A DNA stretch of 52,631 nt from an uncultured Flavobacteriaceae bacterium. GTDB lineage: Bacteria; Bacteroidota; Bacteroidia; Flavobacteriales; Flavobacteriaceae. Shown here in pieces: positions 1 through 8,781 of the stretch (its first letter is position 1; each line of letters starts with the position of its first letter). The notes under the pieces were generated by a model. The model saw only the letters and a program-made list of their open reading frames with translations, did not search any database and was not told the origin of the DNA. The position numbers and the translations under genes were made by a program. Location of the stretch: the NCBI GenBank assembly GCA_938029725.1, contig CALHGE010000077.1, positions 1 through 52,631 on the forward strand, read 5' to 3'.

Positions 1-231
1 CGTTACGCATAAATAATAGTTTTGGTGATTTGACGTTTAAATGTACTAATTATTACAACGCAAATGATAACAACTTTTTTGAAAGGGTCTGCTTTATTGT
101 CTGGCACTATTTTAACTATATTTGCGTTTTAAAGAGAAAAAGAAAGAAGCATATAAAATATGTTAAGGTTTGTTATACGTATATCAACAAATTTATGAGC
201 AGGTTTTATACAAATCAAAAAATTGAATTAA

Positions 232-1239
232 ATGAAGATTATTGTCCCTATGGCGGGTATTGGCTCGCGCTTAAGACCTCACACCTTAACAATTCCTAAA
301 CCACTTACATTAATTGCGGGAAAACCTATTGTTCAGCGTTTAGTAGAAGATATTGTAAAAGTGTTAAATCAAGATGTTGAAGAAATTGCGTTCGTGATTG
401 GTCCAACATTCCCTAAAAACACCGAAGAAAAATTACTAAATATTGCGAAGGGCTTAGGAGCTAAAGGAGTTGTCACTGTTCAAGAAACCGCTTTAGGTAC
501 AGCACATGCGATCTATTGTGCAAAAGAGTCGTTAAATGGACCGTGTGTTGTTGCTTTTGCCGATACACTTTTTAAAGCTGACTTCACGTTAAATGCTGAA
601 GCGGATGGAGCAATTTGGGTAAAACAAGTTGAGAATCCGAATGCTTATGGTGTAATAAAGATAAGTGACGGAATTATTACTGATTTTGTAGAAAAGCCAA
701 CAACTTTTGTTTCGGATTTAGCCATTATAGGGATCTATTATTTTAAAGATGGAGCAGCAGTAAGAAAAGAGATAGAGTATTTGTTAGATAATGATATTAA
801 AGAAAAAGGAGAATATCAATTGACAAATGTGTTAGAGAATATGAAACAAAAGGGCGCACAATTTGTGCCGGGAAAAGTGAATGAATGGATGGACTGCGGG
901 AATAAAGAAATTACCGTTGAGACAAATGGGAAAGTATTGCAATTTACACACCAAGAAGGTGAAAATTTAGTGTCTAGTTCTGTAGTTTTAGATAATTCTA
1001 AGATTGTTGAACCCTGTTATATTGGTGAAAATGTGAAGCTGGTTAACACTACCGTTGGACCAAATGTTTCATTAGGAGATCATAGTGTTATTGAGAATTC
1101 TAGTATTAAAAATTCATTGATTCAAACAAATACCACTATTAAAAATGCCAATTTAGACAATGCCATGATTGGCAACCATGTGGTATTTGACGGTAATTTC
1201 GAAGCGATAAGTATTGGAGATTATTCCGTTCTGGAATAG
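232..1239 (+). CDS. Sugar-phosphate nucleotidyltransferase
   Basis: This 335-aa cytoplasmic enzyme should couple a sugar 1-phosphate to an NTP, making a nucleotide sugar for envelope or surface polysaccharide synthesis. The N-terminus has the nucleotidyltransferase signature MAGIGSRLRP (residues 7-16) followed by IPKPL (21-25). The family motifs QETALGTAHA (about 84-93) and FADTLF (109-114) follow. Residues from about 255 to the end form hexapeptide-like repeats (a left-handed beta helix), as in two-domain members with an acyltransferase-like tail. The ATG at 232 places the signature at the very N-terminus, so an overlapping frame starting at 30 is rejected. It is first in a tightly packed envelope operon. 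Sugar and nucleotide specificity cannot be read from the sequence; glucose-1-phosphate thymidylyltransferase or mannose-1-phosphate guanylyltransferase are the usual family names. Confidence 0.88.
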   Translation: MKIIVPMAGIGSRLRPHTLTIPKPLTLIAGKPIVQRLVEDIVKVLNQDVEEIAFVIGPTFPKNTEEKLLNIAKGLGAKGVVTVQETALGTAHAIYCAKESLNGPCVVAFADTLFKADFTLNAEADGAIWVKQVENPNAYGVIKISDGIITDFVEKPTTFVSDLAIIGIYYFKDGAAVRKEIEYLLDNDIKEKGEYQLTNVLENMKQKGAQFVPGKVNEWMDCGNKEITVETNGKVLQFTHQEGENLVSSSVVLDNSKIVEPCYIGENVKLVNTTVGPNVSLGDHSVIENSSIKNSLIQTNTTIKNANLDNAMIGNHVVFDGNFEAISIGDYSVLE

Positions 1240-1278
1240 TTGTTGTGATTGACCTCCCATCAACTAAACTTTTACAAG

Positions 1279-1788
1279 ATGGGATTTCAAAACAAGACTT
1301 GGTCAATTTTACTTTTAGTAGTAATTAGCCTTGTTTCATTAAAGTCAAATGCGCAGGATAATCAAAGTATTGATTTAGATTTTATCTATAATGAATGGGC
1401 TCTTTCTAAATCAGAGTCGTATGATGCTGTTTTGGTCTATGTAGATGAGGATGATTTTATATTTGATGGTATAGTTTACGACCCAAGTTCAAATTTGAAG
1501 TTTACATCGTACGATGATACATTTTATTTGAAATATTCTGGATCGGAGAGGTCACCTAGGCGATGTGGAAATGGACCAAAATACAATGGTCATGTGAAGA
1601 AAGCTAGCTGGGCAAAAGGAATTTGGAATTTAGAGAAAGACGGAGATTACGCATTTCTTACTTTAGAACATTTCAATGCCGTAAAGGGAAAAAAATACCT
1701 TAGAACAAAATGGTTAGATTATCAAATCCTAGAATTAACTGAGGATAGGATGATTTTGCAAAGATTAATTGAACAATCAATACATTGA
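1279..1788 (+). CDS. Hypothetical secreted protein
   Basis: I do not recognise this protein. It is about 169 aa with a clear Sec signal peptide (basic start, hydrophobic LLLVVISLVSL core, cleavage near SNAQ), so it should be periplasmic or surface exposed. The mature part is rich in aromatic and acidic residues with alternating beta-like stretches, which resembles small lipocalin-like secreted proteins of Bacteroidota, but that is only an impression. The ATG at 1279 was chosen over the upstream TTG at 1249 because it starts directly at the signal peptide. Its stop overlaps the TTG start of the next gene, which supports translational coupling in the envelope operon. Confidence 0.7.
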   Translation: MGFQNKTWSILLLVVISLVSLKSNAQDNQSIDLDFIYNEWALSKSESYDAVLVYVDEDDFIFDGIVYDPSSNLKFTSYDDTFYLKYSGSERSPRRCGNGPKYNGHVKKASWAKGIWNLEKDGDYAFLTLEHFNAVKGKKYLRTKWLDYQILELTEDRMILQRLIEQSIH

Positions 1789-2729
1789 AAAAGATAAGTT
1801 TCTTACTTTTTGTTACTATGGGATTAATTCTAATTCCCATTTATTCTGATGCCCAAGAAAAACCCACAGAAATCAACATCGAAGAAAGTGCTGAAGTATT
1901 CTTGGAGGAATACTCAGACGATTTTGAAGAAGCATTTTTCGAAGCCCTAAAACAAAAGGGAATTGAAAATTATGACAGAGCGATTAATTTGTTTTTGGAA
2001 TGTAAAAGGCTAGATGCAGAGAACAAAGTAGTGGACCATGAGCTTGCCAAGGCGTATTTTTCGAATAAAAACTACGAGTTAGCACGTGATTATGGGCTAG
2101 AAGCTTTGATTTCAGAGCCAGAAAATACATGGTACTTGAATACATTGGTTGAAATACTCGAAAAACAGGGAAGTTCTTTAGAAAGTTTAGGGATGAAGAT
2201 ACTTTCTGACAATCCAAAATTGCAAAAAAATCTAGCCCTTATTTACTACAAAAAACAGCGATATCAAGAAGCTTTGGGGATTTTAAAAAACCTTAAAAAA
2301 AGTATTTTTTTAGATGATTTGACGTCAAAAATTAGTGACTCGATCGAAAGAAGAAATAAAAAAAGTCGAAAAACATCATCTTCTGCGACAGTTGAAAATA
2401 GCTCAGAAGGGGCATCAATGAACGCATATAAAGATCGAATTGAAGGGTTGATTAGAGCGAATAAAGATGCGATGCTAAAAGAGGTTGCAGCAGAAGCTTT
2501 AGAAAATTTTCCTTCACAGCCCTACTTTTATTATGCCCAGGGATATGTCTTTAATAAAACAGGACTGCACCGTGAAGCTATAGACATATTGGAAGCTTCT
2601 CTTGACTATTTGGTTGGAGATATTGCTTTAGCCAACAAAATTTATACAGCACTAGCAGAAGCTTATAATGGCATTAACAATTCCGTTAAGGCAAATATGT
2701 ATCTTCGTAAGGTAAAAGCAGGATTTTAA
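1785..2729 (+). CDS. Tetratricopeptide repeat protein, exported
   Basis: This 314-aa protein has an N-terminal signal peptide (MKKISFLLFVTMGLILIP, cleavage near DAQ) and several helical TPR-like units, for example around residues 55-110 (KGIENYDRAINLFLECKRL and following) and 225-305. TPR proteins act as scaffolds; here the partner is probably another product of this envelope operon. The start is TTG at 1785 inside TTGA, overlapping the previous stop. It is preferred to the ATG at 1818 because only the TTG start gives the lysine-rich front of the signal peptide. The next gene begins immediately after its stop. A TPR gene next to DUF4292 and envC-like genes is a common flavobacterial arrangement. 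Confidence 0.8.
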   Translation: MKKISFLLFVTMGLILIPIYSDAQEKPTEINIEESAEVFLEEYSDDFEEAFFEALKQKGIENYDRAINLFLECKRLDAENKVVDHELAKAYFSNKNYELARDYGLEALISEPENTWYLNTLVEILEKQGSSLESLGMKILSDNPKLQKNLALIYYKKQRYQEALGILKNLKKSIFLDDLTSKISDSIERRNKKSRKTSSSATVENSSEGASMNAYKDRIEGLIRANKDAMLKEVAAEALENFPSQPYFYYAQGYVFNKTGLHREAIDILEASLDYLVGDIALANKIYTALAEAYNGINNSVKANMYLRKVKAGF

Positions 2730-3530
2730 ATGAAAAAAACACGAATTCAACAGCTTTCAAAGCGACTTGGTATCGGAATTCTATTCCTAGTTGTGATTTC
2801 TTGTAAATCGAACAAAGTTCTTACAGCAGGTGAGCTAGACAAAAGCCTTTCGGCCAAGGCCATTATAAAAACACACTATCAAAACGAAATTGATTTTAAA
2901 ACCCTTAGTGGGAAGATGAAAATTGATTACTCTGATGGTGATAACAATCAAGGGGTTTCGGTAAGTCTTCGTATGGAAAGAAATAAAGCAATTTGGATAA
3001 GCGCTCCTTTTGGCGTTGTCAAGGCATATATAACGCCTGAAAGAGTTTCTTTTTATAACAAGCTACAGGATGAATATTTCGATGGAGATTTTTCGTATCT
3101 CAGTAATCTTCTAGGAACAGAACTCGATTTTCAGAAAGTTCAAAATTTACTTTTAGGTCAGGCACTACTCGATTTGAAGCAGGATAAATACGACTTGGAA
3201 CTTGCTGATGAAAACTACCAATTAAAACCTAGAAAAGCGGCTGAACTATTTAAAATACTCTTTCAAATAGAGCCCAAGAATTTCAAGATAGCAACCCAGC
3301 AATTATCGCAGCCTCTGAAAAATCGTCTGCTCGAAATCGACTACCAGAACTATCAAAAGATCAGTCAATATGTTTTGCCAAACTCCATTTTTATCACAGC
3401 GATTGATAAGGATGTAAAGAATACGATTGCCATTGAATATCGAAATATTGAGTTTAATAATTCGATGAATTTTCCATATAAAATTCCAAAGGGATATAAA
3501 GAAATTGTTCTGAATAAAAATGACATCTAG
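2730..3530 (+). CDS. DUF4292 family lipoprotein
   Basis: This 266-aa lipoprotein has a lipobox VVISC with the lipidated Cys at residue 25. The body matches the DUF4292 type: GKMKIDY around residue 55, SLRMERNKAIWISAPFGVVKAYITPERV around 72-100 and a C-terminal region ending in PYKIPKGYKEIVL. The fold is expected to resemble the LolA/LolB concave beta sheet, so a role in lipoprotein or lipid handling at the outer membrane is plausible but inferred. It starts at the base after the TPR gene stop and overlaps the next gene by 11 bp, so the three genes are almost certainly co-transcribed. Confidence 0.85.
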   Translation: MKKTRIQQLSKRLGIGILFLVVISCKSNKVLTAGELDKSLSAKAIIKTHYQNEIDFKTLSGKMKIDYSDGDNNQGVSVSLRMERNKAIWISAPFGVVKAYITPERVSFYNKLQDEYFDGDFSYLSNLLGTELDFQKVQNLLLGQALLDLKQDKYDLELADENYQLKPRKAAELFKILFQIEPKNFKIATQQLSQPLKNRLLEIDYQNYQKISQYVLPNSIFITAIDKDVKNTIAIEYRNIEFNNSMNFPYKIPKGYKEIVLNKNDI

Positions 3531-4752
3531 GAAACACTACATCCTTTCATTTTTACTTTTATTGGGAATATTTTTCCCTCTAAGCGCCTTTGCTCAAACG
3601 AACGAACAGAAAGCGCTTGAAGCGAAACGAGAAAGACTTCAGACAGAAATCAGAGATATTAACCGCCTACTTTTTGCGGAGAAGAAAGAACGAGGCACCA
3701 TTTTAGACCAAATGGAAGCCCTAGACAAGAAAATCAACGTACGACAACAGCTGATTCGGGTTACCAATCAGCAATCGAATCTTTTGAATCGTCAGATTAG
3801 TGCCAACATCAGAAAAATCAGTAAGCTACGTGAAGATTTAGAAACCTTAAAAGACGATTACGGTTTAATGATTCAAAAGTCGTATCAGAATAAATCACAA
3901 CAAAGCCGATTGATGTTTTTGCTTTCTGCAGAAAACTTTTTTCAAGCCTTTAAGCGCAGTCAGTACATGAAACAGTACACAGACTATCGACGGCAACAAG
4001 GAGAGGCAATCGCTACTAATACTGATGATTTAGCACGACTCAATAAAGATTTGAATGAAGAGCGAAAAGTAAAAGAGGTGTTGATTTCACAAAATAGAAA
4101 AGCCAAAAACCTGCTTTTTAGAGAAATACAAAGCCAAAAAGAGCTTTTAGCTACGATTCGTCAGAATGAGAGTAAGTACACAACAAGCATAAACGTTAAG
4201 CAGAAAGAAGCAAGAAAGATTGATAAGCAAATCGAAAAATTAATTAGAAATGCGATAGCTGCGGCAAACAAAAAATCAGGAAGTAAAGTTTCAAATTCGA
4301 GCAAGTTCGATTTAACTCCTGAGGCTAAGTTGGTAGCTAATAATTTTACAGCGAATAAAGGAAAATTGATTTGGCCTGTTGCAAAAGGGATTAAAAGTCA
4401 AGGTTTTGGTGAGTATCGTGACCCAGTTTATCCGGGCATTAAACATGTAAGCAACGGGGTCATTATTGCAACAGATGAAGGTGCGATCGCTAGAGCTATC
4501 TTTGAGGGAGAAGTAATTGCCATTCTTGCCGTACCGGGTGGAAAAAAAGGGGTCACTATTAAGCATGGAAATTTTATAAGCACTTACTATAACCTCTCGG
4601 ATGTTTACGTAAGAAAAGGGGATATGGTTGCTCTGAAAACAGAGTTAGGGAAAATATATACCAATCAGTCTAATGGCCAGACGCGCTTGAAATTCTACCT
4701 TTACGAAGATACTTCAAAACTAAATCCAGAGGAATGGGTATTCCGATTATAA
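3520..4752 (+). CDS. EnvC-like murein hydrolase activator, degenerate M23
   Basis: The protein (410 aa) has a signal peptide ending near AFAQ (residue 26), a long coiled-coil region (about 28-255, rich in Lys, Glu, Arg and Gln) and a C-terminal LytM/M23 domain (about 285-410). This is the EnvC layout, in which the protein activates N-acetylmuramoyl-L-alanine amidases during cell separation. The zinc-binding residues of active M23 peptidases are missing: the position of the HxxxD motif reads KHVSNGVII, and the usual HxH is replaced by TRLKFYLY. It is therefore probably a non-catalytic activator, as in E. coli EnvC. It overlaps the DUF4292 gene by 11 bp and ends the operon, facing a convergent thioesterase gene. 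Confidence 0.88.
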   Translation: MTSRKHYILSFLLLLGIFFPLSAFAQTNEQKALEAKRERLQTEIRDINRLLFAEKKERGTILDQMEALDKKINVRQQLIRVTNQQSNLLNRQISANIRKISKLREDLETLKDDYGLMIQKSYQNKSQQSRLMFLLSAENFFQAFKRSQYMKQYTDYRRQQGEAIATNTDDLARLNKDLNEERKVKEVLISQNRKAKNLLFREIQSQKELLATIRQNESKYTTSINVKQKEARKIDKQIEKLIRNAIAAANKKSGSKVSNSSKFDLTPEAKLVANNFTANKGKLIWPVAKGIKSQGFGEYRDPVYPGIKHVSNGVIIATDEGAIARAIFEGEVIAILAVPGGKKGVTIKHGNFISTYYNLSDVYVRKGDMVALKTELGKIYTNQSNGQTRLKFYLYEDTSKLNPEEWVFRL

Positions 4753-4773
4753 AGAACAGGTTTGCTGCTAAGC

Positions 4774-5289
4774 TTATTCTCCCATAAACAGAGCGCGAAG
4801 TTCTGTGGCAGCTGTAGGTTTCATTTTTCCAGCTAAAACTAAACTCAACTGCTTTCTGCGAAGCGCAGCATTATAACGTTCTTTTTCTAATGCAGTCTTT
4901 GGTTCTAACTTTGGTACTTGAGTCGGTCTTCCTGTTTCGTCTAATGCTACGAACGTATAAATACCTTCATTCGCTTTTGAGCGTTTTCCACTAAAACGGT
5001 CTTCTATCCAAACGTCTATAAAAACTTCCATAGAGGTTGAAAATGCTCTTGAAACTGAAGCTTCCACGGTTACTACACTTCCAAGAGGAACTGCTTGTGT
5101 AAAGGCGACATGATTCACAGAAGCAGTTACTGTTAATCTGTTGCTATGTCTTCCAGCGGCTATACTGGCGGCCCGATCCATTCGAGCGAGTAACTCACCA
5201 CCAAAAAGGTTTTTTAATATATTAGTCTCTCCCGGAAGGACGATATCGGTCAACACTGTAAATGAGTCTTTTGGAGTTTTAGCTTCCAT
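4774..5289 (-). CDS. Acyl-CoA thioesterase, hotdog fold
   Basis: This is a 171-aa cytoplasmic single-hotdog protein of the YciA/BFIT-like type, expected to hydrolyse acyl-CoA thioesters. It shows PGETNILKNLFGGELLARMDRAASIAA near the N-terminus, which is the hotdog helix with its catalytic Asp. This is followed by a beta-rich part with VNHVAFTQAVPLGSVVTVEA and a charged C-terminal tail. The start at 5289 (MEAKTPKDSF) is preferred to an upstream in-frame start at 5346 because the hotdog alignment begins there and the extra residues look non-coding. The gene is convergent with the EnvC-like gene and lies 57 bp downstream of the HU/SPOR gene. Chain-length preference is unknown. Confidence 0.85.
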   Translation of the reverse strand: MEAKTPKDSFTVLTDIVLPGETNILKNLFGGELLARMDRAASIAAGRHSNRLTVTASVNHVAFTQAVPLGSVVTVEASVSRAFSTSMEVFIDVWIEDRFSGKRSKANEGIYTFVALDETGRPTQVPKLEPKTALEKERYNAALRRKQLSLVLAGKMKPTAATELRALFMGE

Positions 5290-5346
5290 ACCTAAAATTT
5301 TTGGCAAAGATACGGTGGAATACAAGGGTGAAAAAAGGGATGGCAA

Positions 5347-6315
5347 TTATTTAACAGACAATAACCAAGCATCTTTACTTTGAGTCCGTTTCACGGCTTT
5401 TAAAGCATTTAGAGCCTCATCTACATCAGTATAGCTGTCATAGTCTACCATGTGCAGCCCGTGTGTGTTTGTGCCGATGTAGCTCGCATTGTAGCCAAGT
5501 CGCTTCAGCTGACGAATCTTTTTATCCGCGTTTGTGCGAAAACGAAAAGCTCCTGCAACGATGTGGTGAGTTCGAACGCTTTTCTTTTTTGTAATTGCAG
5601 CGTTTGACGTGAAAACAGCTAAAGAAATTGAAGGTAATTCTAAAGGCTCAACATCAAAAAAGGTAGCTTCCTGAATGCGTTTGGCAACTTGTTCTTGCGC
5701 TTCTTCGACAGCAAATTGTTGATTTTCGAGGGTGTCATTTATAAATTGATATCCTGTCAATCCCAAAGAAATAGCTAATAAAACAACGGAAGCATATTTC
5801 AAGTATGGCCGTAGAGATCTAGATTTTTTTTGCTCTGGAGTAAAAATAAAGGGAATCTTTTCTTCTAGTGTTTCCACTGCTACTTTCAATACTTCCCGAG
5901 TAACTGGTGCCGAAACAAAAGAAGATAATCCGAAGGAAGAACTTAGGTAATTAATATTGTAATGGGGCTGAAATTGAATCTTTCCTGCAGCATTCAATTT
6001 TAATTCGCCAATGTTTTCTAAAAGCAGTTTTTCTCCTTTTCCTAAGCGTGATTTCCATTCAGTGGTTACCTCCGTTACCTTTTTCAACATTTCTTCATAG
6101 CTGATCTTTTCGACATCAGCCATATATGAAACGAGTAAGCCGTCATTGGTTACTACTTGCTCGTTGAAAGAAACGATTTTTGATGGAGGGTAAAAAGCAT
6201 TGGTGGTTTTATGTATTACCGCTGACTTCATCTGAGTCAAAAAAGCACCCAAGCCAGGCACCATGACACAATTGTATCGATAAAGTAATTCGGAGATATA
6301 GTGTTCTAAAACCAT
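5347..6315 (-). CDS. HU-like and SPOR domain membrane protein
   Basis: This 322-aa protein combines three parts. Residues 1-120 resemble the HU-like/CCDC81 prokaryotic domain (LEHYISELLYRYNCVMVPGLGAF, later GEKLLLENIGELKLNAAGKIQF). A single transmembrane helix follows near residues 172-190 (YASVVLLAISLGLTGYQFI). A C-terminal SPOR domain spans about 250-322 (HIVAGAFRFRTNADKKIRQL). SPOR domains bind denuded peptidoglycan glycan strands, often at the division septum, so a link between an internal structure and the cell wall is inferred. The ATG at 6315 is used; an in-frame start three codons upstream is also possible. This architecture is widespread in flavobacteria, normally next to a thioesterase and dprA as here. 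Confidence 0.82.
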   Translation of the reverse strand: MVLEHYISELLYRYNCVMVPGLGAFLTQMKSAVIHKTTNAFYPPSKIVSFNEQVVTNDGLLVSYMADVEKISYEEMLKKVTEVTTEWKSRLGKGEKLLLENIGELKLNAAGKIQFQPHYNINYLSSSFGLSSFVSAPVTREVLKVAVETLEEKIPFIFTPEQKKSRSLRPYLKYASVVLLAISLGLTGYQFINDTLENQQFAVEEAQEQVAKRIQEATFFDVEPLELPSISLAVFTSNAAITKKKSVRTHHIVAGAFRFRTNADKKIRQLKRLGYNASYIGTNTHGLHMVDYDSYTDVDEALNALKAVKRTQSKDAWLLSVK

Positions 6316-6405
6316 CTGCCACAAATATTGTAAAAATTATAGAGCTTCAAAACCTCTTTCCTAACTTTTTATTAACATTATAATTTTCGTATTTTGTGAA
6401 TAACT

Positions 6406-7524
6406 ATGGGTGATTTACAATTAGCTAAAGATGAATTGATTGCAATTCTTCGGCTTCAAAATGTTAAGAATATTGGAGATGTAACGGCTAAAAAATTAAT
6501 CGGCCGCTGCGGAAGCCCAGCTGCAGTTTTTGACGATAAACAGCAAAGCTTGCTTAAAATTGATGGTATCGGCAGGTATACGTTGCAAGGCCTTCATGAC
6601 GCTGAGCACTTAGAAGCGGCAGAATCTGAATACAATTACATACAAACGAAGAATATTGGGTATTCATATTTTATGAATGCCGACTACCCTTCCTATTTAA
6701 AGCATTGTGTTGATGGCCCGATTCTTTTATTTAAAAAAGGGAACATCAATTTAGAAGGAAGAAAAATAATAAGTATCGTTGGAACACGGAAAATCACAAG
6801 TTATGGCGCCGCATTTTGTGAAAAGTTCATTGAAGATATTGCAGCGCTAAACCCTATAATCGTTAGTGGTTTTGCTTACGGAGTGGATATCTGTATTCAG
6901 AGGGCAGCGCTAAAACATGGCCTTCAAACGATAGGATGTCTTGCGCATGGCTTGAATCAGATCTACCCTAAGATTCACGCAAAGTATATGCCTGATATTG
7001 AAAAAAATGGAGGGTTCTTAACCGATTTCTGGAGTAATAGTAGCCCTGAAAGAGAGAATTTCTTAAAACGAAACCGAATTGTAGCAGGAATTTCAGAAGC
7101 CACAATAGTAGTGGAGTCTGCGGAAAAAGGAGGCAGTTTAGTGACTGCGGATATCGCAAACAGCTATAACCGAGATGTTTTTGCCGTTCCAGGAAGGGCG
7201 GGCGACAAGTATAGCCTAGGCTGCAACAATCTTATCAAACAGCAAAAAGCACATATGATGACTTCAGCAGCTGATCTGGTATATCTCTTAGGATGGGATG
7301 TTCCTGAAAAAGAAACTAAAGCGATTCAAAAACAACTTTTCGTTGAGTTGGATGCTATTGAGAAGTCTATTTACACCTACTTGCAAAAAGATGGAAAACA
7401 AATGTTAGATAGTATTGCACTCGAATGTCAACTTCCTATTTTTAGAACTTCATCTACCTTATTAAATATGGAAATGAAAGGAGTTATTAGACCACTTCCA
7501 GGCAAGTTGTTTGAGGCAATTTAA
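6406..7524 (+). CDS. dprA: DNA-processing protein DprA
   Basis: The 372-aa DprA/Smf protein should bind incoming single-stranded DNA and load RecA during natural transformation. It has an N-terminal helix-hairpin-helix-like region (LQNVKNIGDVTAKKLIGRCGS). The Rossmann core carries VGTRKITSYG (about 125), IVSGFAYGVDICIQRAAL (about 150), GCLAHGLNQIYP and RNRIVAGISEATIVVES, ending with FAVPGR and SLGCNNLI. A C-terminal winged-helix-like DML1 domain follows from about 310. It is divergent from the HU/SPOR gene with 90 bp between starts. recA lies 7 kb away in the same window, but not in an operon with it. Confidence 0.95.
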   Translation: MGDLQLAKDELIAILRLQNVKNIGDVTAKKLIGRCGSPAAVFDDKQQSLLKIDGIGRYTLQGLHDAEHLEAAESEYNYIQTKNIGYSYFMNADYPSYLKHCVDGPILLFKKGNINLEGRKIISIVGTRKITSYGAAFCEKFIEDIAALNPIIVSGFAYGVDICIQRAALKHGLQTIGCLAHGLNQIYPKIHAKYMPDIEKNGGFLTDFWSNSSPERENFLKRNRIVAGISEATIVVESAEKGGSLVTADIANSYNRDVFAVPGRAGDKYSLGCNNLIKQQKAHMMTSAADLVYLLGWDVPEKETKAIQKQLFVELDAIEKSIYTYLQKDGKQMLDSIALECQLPIFRTSSTLLNMEMKGVIRPLPGKLFEAI

Positions 7525-8009
7525 TACGTGTAAGCTGCCGTTATCTTGCCAAGGGAAGACCTTGACCTGCATGACATAAAGGTTTAGCCTAACCCTTTAT
7601 TTTTGACTTGAAACCTCAAGATTACCTAGTTGCGAAGCGCATTTTATAACATCCATACTTCTACAAACGGCCAAACTCACGCTCCTCATTCTGGAAAAAA
7701 AAAGAATAAGGGAGAGAATTTTAATGCAATAACGGTCTAATGTGGGCGACGAGACCGCATGTATATATTAAAATCATGTTGACTTAAAGACCAGCTGGTT
7801 TGTCAAGAGAGAAAAACTTAATCTGATGCCATATGTACGGTAGTTCATCGATCAATTGCAACTCATAAACATGATTTAATGAATTACTAAGGGTTTTAAT
7901 AGAAGCACAGCAGACTAGCTGGTCTTTTTCTTATTTTCTGGCAAAATGTTCGCTTCACACCAGTAATTTTTAGATTTTGGTTACTTTCGCAGGAATTAAA
8001 AATATTCAA
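7525..8009. other. Long intergenic region between dprA and FKBP gene
   Basis: No convincing reading frame was found on either strand. Beyond the dprA terminator there is a 6-bp hairpin CGGTCT/AGACCG at 7733-7757. Two related palindromic sites follow, at 7786-7802 (AAAGACCAGCTGGTTTG) and 7912-7925 (AGACTAGCTGGTCT followed by five T). They are roughly inverted copies of each other about 120 bp apart. The second could act as a weak terminator, so a small structured RNA between them is possible but unproven. A TACTTTCG element at 7982-7989 resembles the flavobacterial -7 box and may serve the FKBP gene. Confidence 0.4.
7576..7604 (+). terminator. Probable dprA terminator
   Basis: A 9-bp stem with one bulged C (ATAAAGGTT paired with AACC-C-TTTAT, loop TAGCCT) is followed by a short T run, 51 bp after the dprA stop. 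Confidence 0.5.
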
Positions 8010-8765
8010 ATGAAGAAATTTATTGTAGTTATAGCGTCATTCTTAATTGGTTTTGCAAGTTTCGGTCAGAAAAAGAAAGACTTGATAAAAGAGTTAGCCC
8101 AACTGAAAGCAAAAACAACCGAAATGAAAGCTCAGTTGAGTCAAATACAGAAAGCTAAAGAATTAAATTTGAATGATAGCTTGCAAAGTTTTAGTTACGC
8201 CTTCGGTGTTAGTGTAGGGAGTAACTTAAAAACAATAGGTTTTGATGCATTATCATATCAAGCTTTTGCGACTGCTTTAGAAGATGTCATGAAAAGTGAC
8301 GAAAAAATAACACTGCAAGCTGCGCAAAAACAGATTCAGAATACAATTCAAGTAAAGCAAGATAAAATAGCACAAGAACAAAGCGCCGAGGGAGAACAAT
8401 TTTTGGCCGAAAACAGAAAAAGGCCAGAAATTACGAGTACTGATAGTGGGTTGCAATATGAAGTTTTAAAAAAGGGGGAAGGAGCACTACCAACTACAGC
8501 AGATAAAGTTAAAGTTCATTATTCAGGAATGTTAATAGATGGTACGGTATTCGATAGTTCGATAGAACGAGGCGAGCCTATAACCTTCGCGGTAACGGGT
8601 GTTATAAAAGGCTGGACAGAAGCCTTACAATTGATGCCAGTCGGCTCAAAATGGAAAGTATTCATTCCTCAAGACCTCGCCTACGCACAAAGAGGGGCTG
8701 GCGGCGGAGCGATTCCTCCATACGCAACCTTGATTTTTGAAATGGAGTTGTTGGCTATTGAGTAG
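8010..8765 (+). CDS. FKBP-type peptidyl-prolyl isomerase, exported
   Basis: This 251-aa protein has a signal peptide (MKKFIVVIASFLIGFASFGQ). An N-terminal dimerisation-like FKBP_N region (about 45-125) contains LQSFSYAFGVSVGSNLK. A C-terminal FKBP domain (about 145-250) shows VKVHYSGMLIDGTVFDSS, GVIKGWTEALQLMPVGSKW and GAIPPYATLIFEMELL. It should catalyse prolyl isomerisation of proteins in the periplasm, like Mip/FkpA. The ATG at 8010 starts exactly at the signal peptide; an upstream in-frame TTG adds only 11 residues. It converges with trpS, 16 bp between stops. Confidence 0.93.
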   Translation: MKKFIVVIASFLIGFASFGQKKKDLIKELAQLKAKTTEMKAQLSQIQKAKELNLNDSLQSFSYAFGVSVGSNLKTIGFDALSYQAFATALEDVMKSDEKITLQAAQKQIQNTIQVKQDKIAQEQSAEGEQFLAENRKRPEITSTDSGLQYEVLKKGEGALPTTADKVKVHYSGMLIDGTVFDSSIERGEPITFAVTGVIKGWTEALQLMPVGSKWKVFIPQDLAYAQRGAGGGAIPPYATLIFEMELLAIE

Positions 8766-8781
8766 CGAGCAGCACAAAAAA

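Noticed and set aside
30..299. Open frame of 89 codons before the nucleotidyltransferase
   Set aside because: It overlaps the start of a well-supported gene in another frame and its composition (Asn, Tyr, Cys, Phe-rich) is that of translated AT-rich spacer.
8721..8733. ACGCAACCTTG resembling the ECF -35 box
   Set aside because: It lies inside the FKBP coding sequence and lacks the CATCTTG box at the right distance.
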